Below, piece by piece: positions 63,628 through 64,000 of a stretch of 64,000 nucleotides of DNA. Position 1 is the first letter of the stretch, and each line of letters begins with the position of its first letter. This stretch comes from JBAXPV01 sp037132075 (lineage in GTDB: Bacteria; Bacteroidota; Bacteroidia; Bacteroidales; CAIXZF01). Location of the stretch: NCBI GenBank assembly GCA_037132075.1, contig JBAXPV010000007.1, forward strand, positions 1 to 64,000, read 5' to 3'. The notes under the pieces are model-generated. The model worked only from the letters and a program-made list of their open reading frames with translations. It was not told the DNA's origin and made no database searches. Made by a program: the position numbers and the translations under genes.

Positions 63628-64000
63628 CTAACGTTCCAGAATCACTGACCAGGCAGCGCTTCCGTCATGCCCTGCAGAGATGTCAACAGAAACAAGAAGG
63701 TACTGATGTGTGCCTGAGTTGGCATACGCAATAACTTCATATTTGTTGGTTGGATTTCCTCCATTGGGTGGGTTTGCACCGGCAGTGTTTTCTCCACCAT
63801 AATATCCTTTGTAGAATCCAAGGAAAGCAGCTTTACCAGCACCATTGGTCAGGGTTATGATTGGATTTGTGCCGCCTGCAGCAGGCGTGAACACATACGA
63901 ATGGGTACCGCTTCCAAACATGGCACCATTGCCACTGGCTGCGATTGCGGCGTCGTCCCAGCATCCGTTAGGCGCACCCATATAACCATCGTTACGGGCA
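63628..64000 (-). CDS. C-terminal part of an exported PUL protein, cut by the window edge
   Basis: The frame is open to position 64000 and has no start in the window before the internal ATG at 63981 (preceded in frame by ARNDGY). Gly/Asn-rich beta-type sequence (GTHSYVFTPAAGGTNPIITLTN, FLGFYKGYYGGEN, YEVIAYANSGTHQYLLVSVDIS, AAWSVILER) resembles the C-terminal jelly-roll-like domain of surface glycan-binding proteins that accompany SusC/SusD pairs, often behind PKD repeats. Family not recognised with certainty. Confidence 0.6.
   Translation of the reverse strand, partial: ARNDGYMGAPNGCWDDAAIAASGNGAMFGSGTHSYVFTPAAGGTNPIITLTNGAGKAAFLGFYKGYYGGENTAGANPPNGGNPTNKYEVIAYANSGTHQYLLVSVDISAGHDGSAAWSVILER

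Overview
The window reads as a chromosomal segment of a Bacteroidota bacterium. Direct signs are two SusC/SusD pairs, type IX secretion (T9SS) sorting domains on several exported proteins, a gliding-motility-type C-terminal domain, an LruC-domain lipoprotein, a propeller-type hybrid histidine kinase, AT-rich translation starts and Bacteroidota-type TAnnTTTG promoter boxes. I cannot name the genus. No tRNA, rRNA, CRISPR array, integrase or intact insertion sequence was seen.

Region 1 (1-10.2 kb, + strand) joins envelope-glycan genes to an acylation operon. It opens with a WecA/TagO-like lipid-carrier sugar-phosphate transferase, a decayed GIY-YIG nuclease gene and a CapD/FlaA1-like nucleotide-sugar epimerase/dehydratase. 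A tight run follows: an ANL (AMP-forming) ligase, a second ANL ligase fused to an acyl carrier protein, a membrane-anchored SGNH/DltD-like protein, an MBOAT acyltransferase, a 47-residue membrane microprotein ending in an FxYxxF motif, and a radical SAM/SPASM protein. Gene for gene this parallels the Gram-positive dlt (teichoic-acid D-alanylation) machinery, including a DltX-like microprotein. It is the most interesting unit in the window.

Region 2 (10.2-21.1 kb) holds an SPFH/band 7 gene broken by a one-base frameshift, a large T9SS-exported adhesin-like repeat protein, and a minus-strand cluster of ugd, a UDP-glucuronate decarboxylase gene, a stand-alone Hpt gene and an M1 aminopeptidase.

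Region 3 (21.2-41 kb, + strand) is a Wzx/Wzy-type exopolysaccharide or capsule locus. It has a receiver protein, an initiating sugar transferase fused to a degenerate receiver, a TolC-like protein, a Wzc-like co-polymerase with no C-terminal tyrosine cluster, flippase, polymerase, galE, rfbB, several glycosyltransferases, a hexapeptide acyltransferase and an FkbM methyltransferase. It ends with a T9SS-exported parallel beta-helix protein.

Region 4 (41-64 kb, minus strand) starts with an LruC lipoprotein gene flanked by two copies of a palindromic non-coding element. The rest is a polysaccharide utilisation locus (PUL) that runs off the right edge: hybrid histidine kinase, GH30, GH5 with CBM6-like modules, SusD, SusC, GH30, SusD, SusC, GH16, and the C-terminal part of another exported protein. 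The enzyme set suggests a beta-1,3/1,6-glucan such as laminarin or a fungal glucan. Several short dispersed palindromic repeats sit between genes, and one appears to supply the N-terminus of the GH5 protein.
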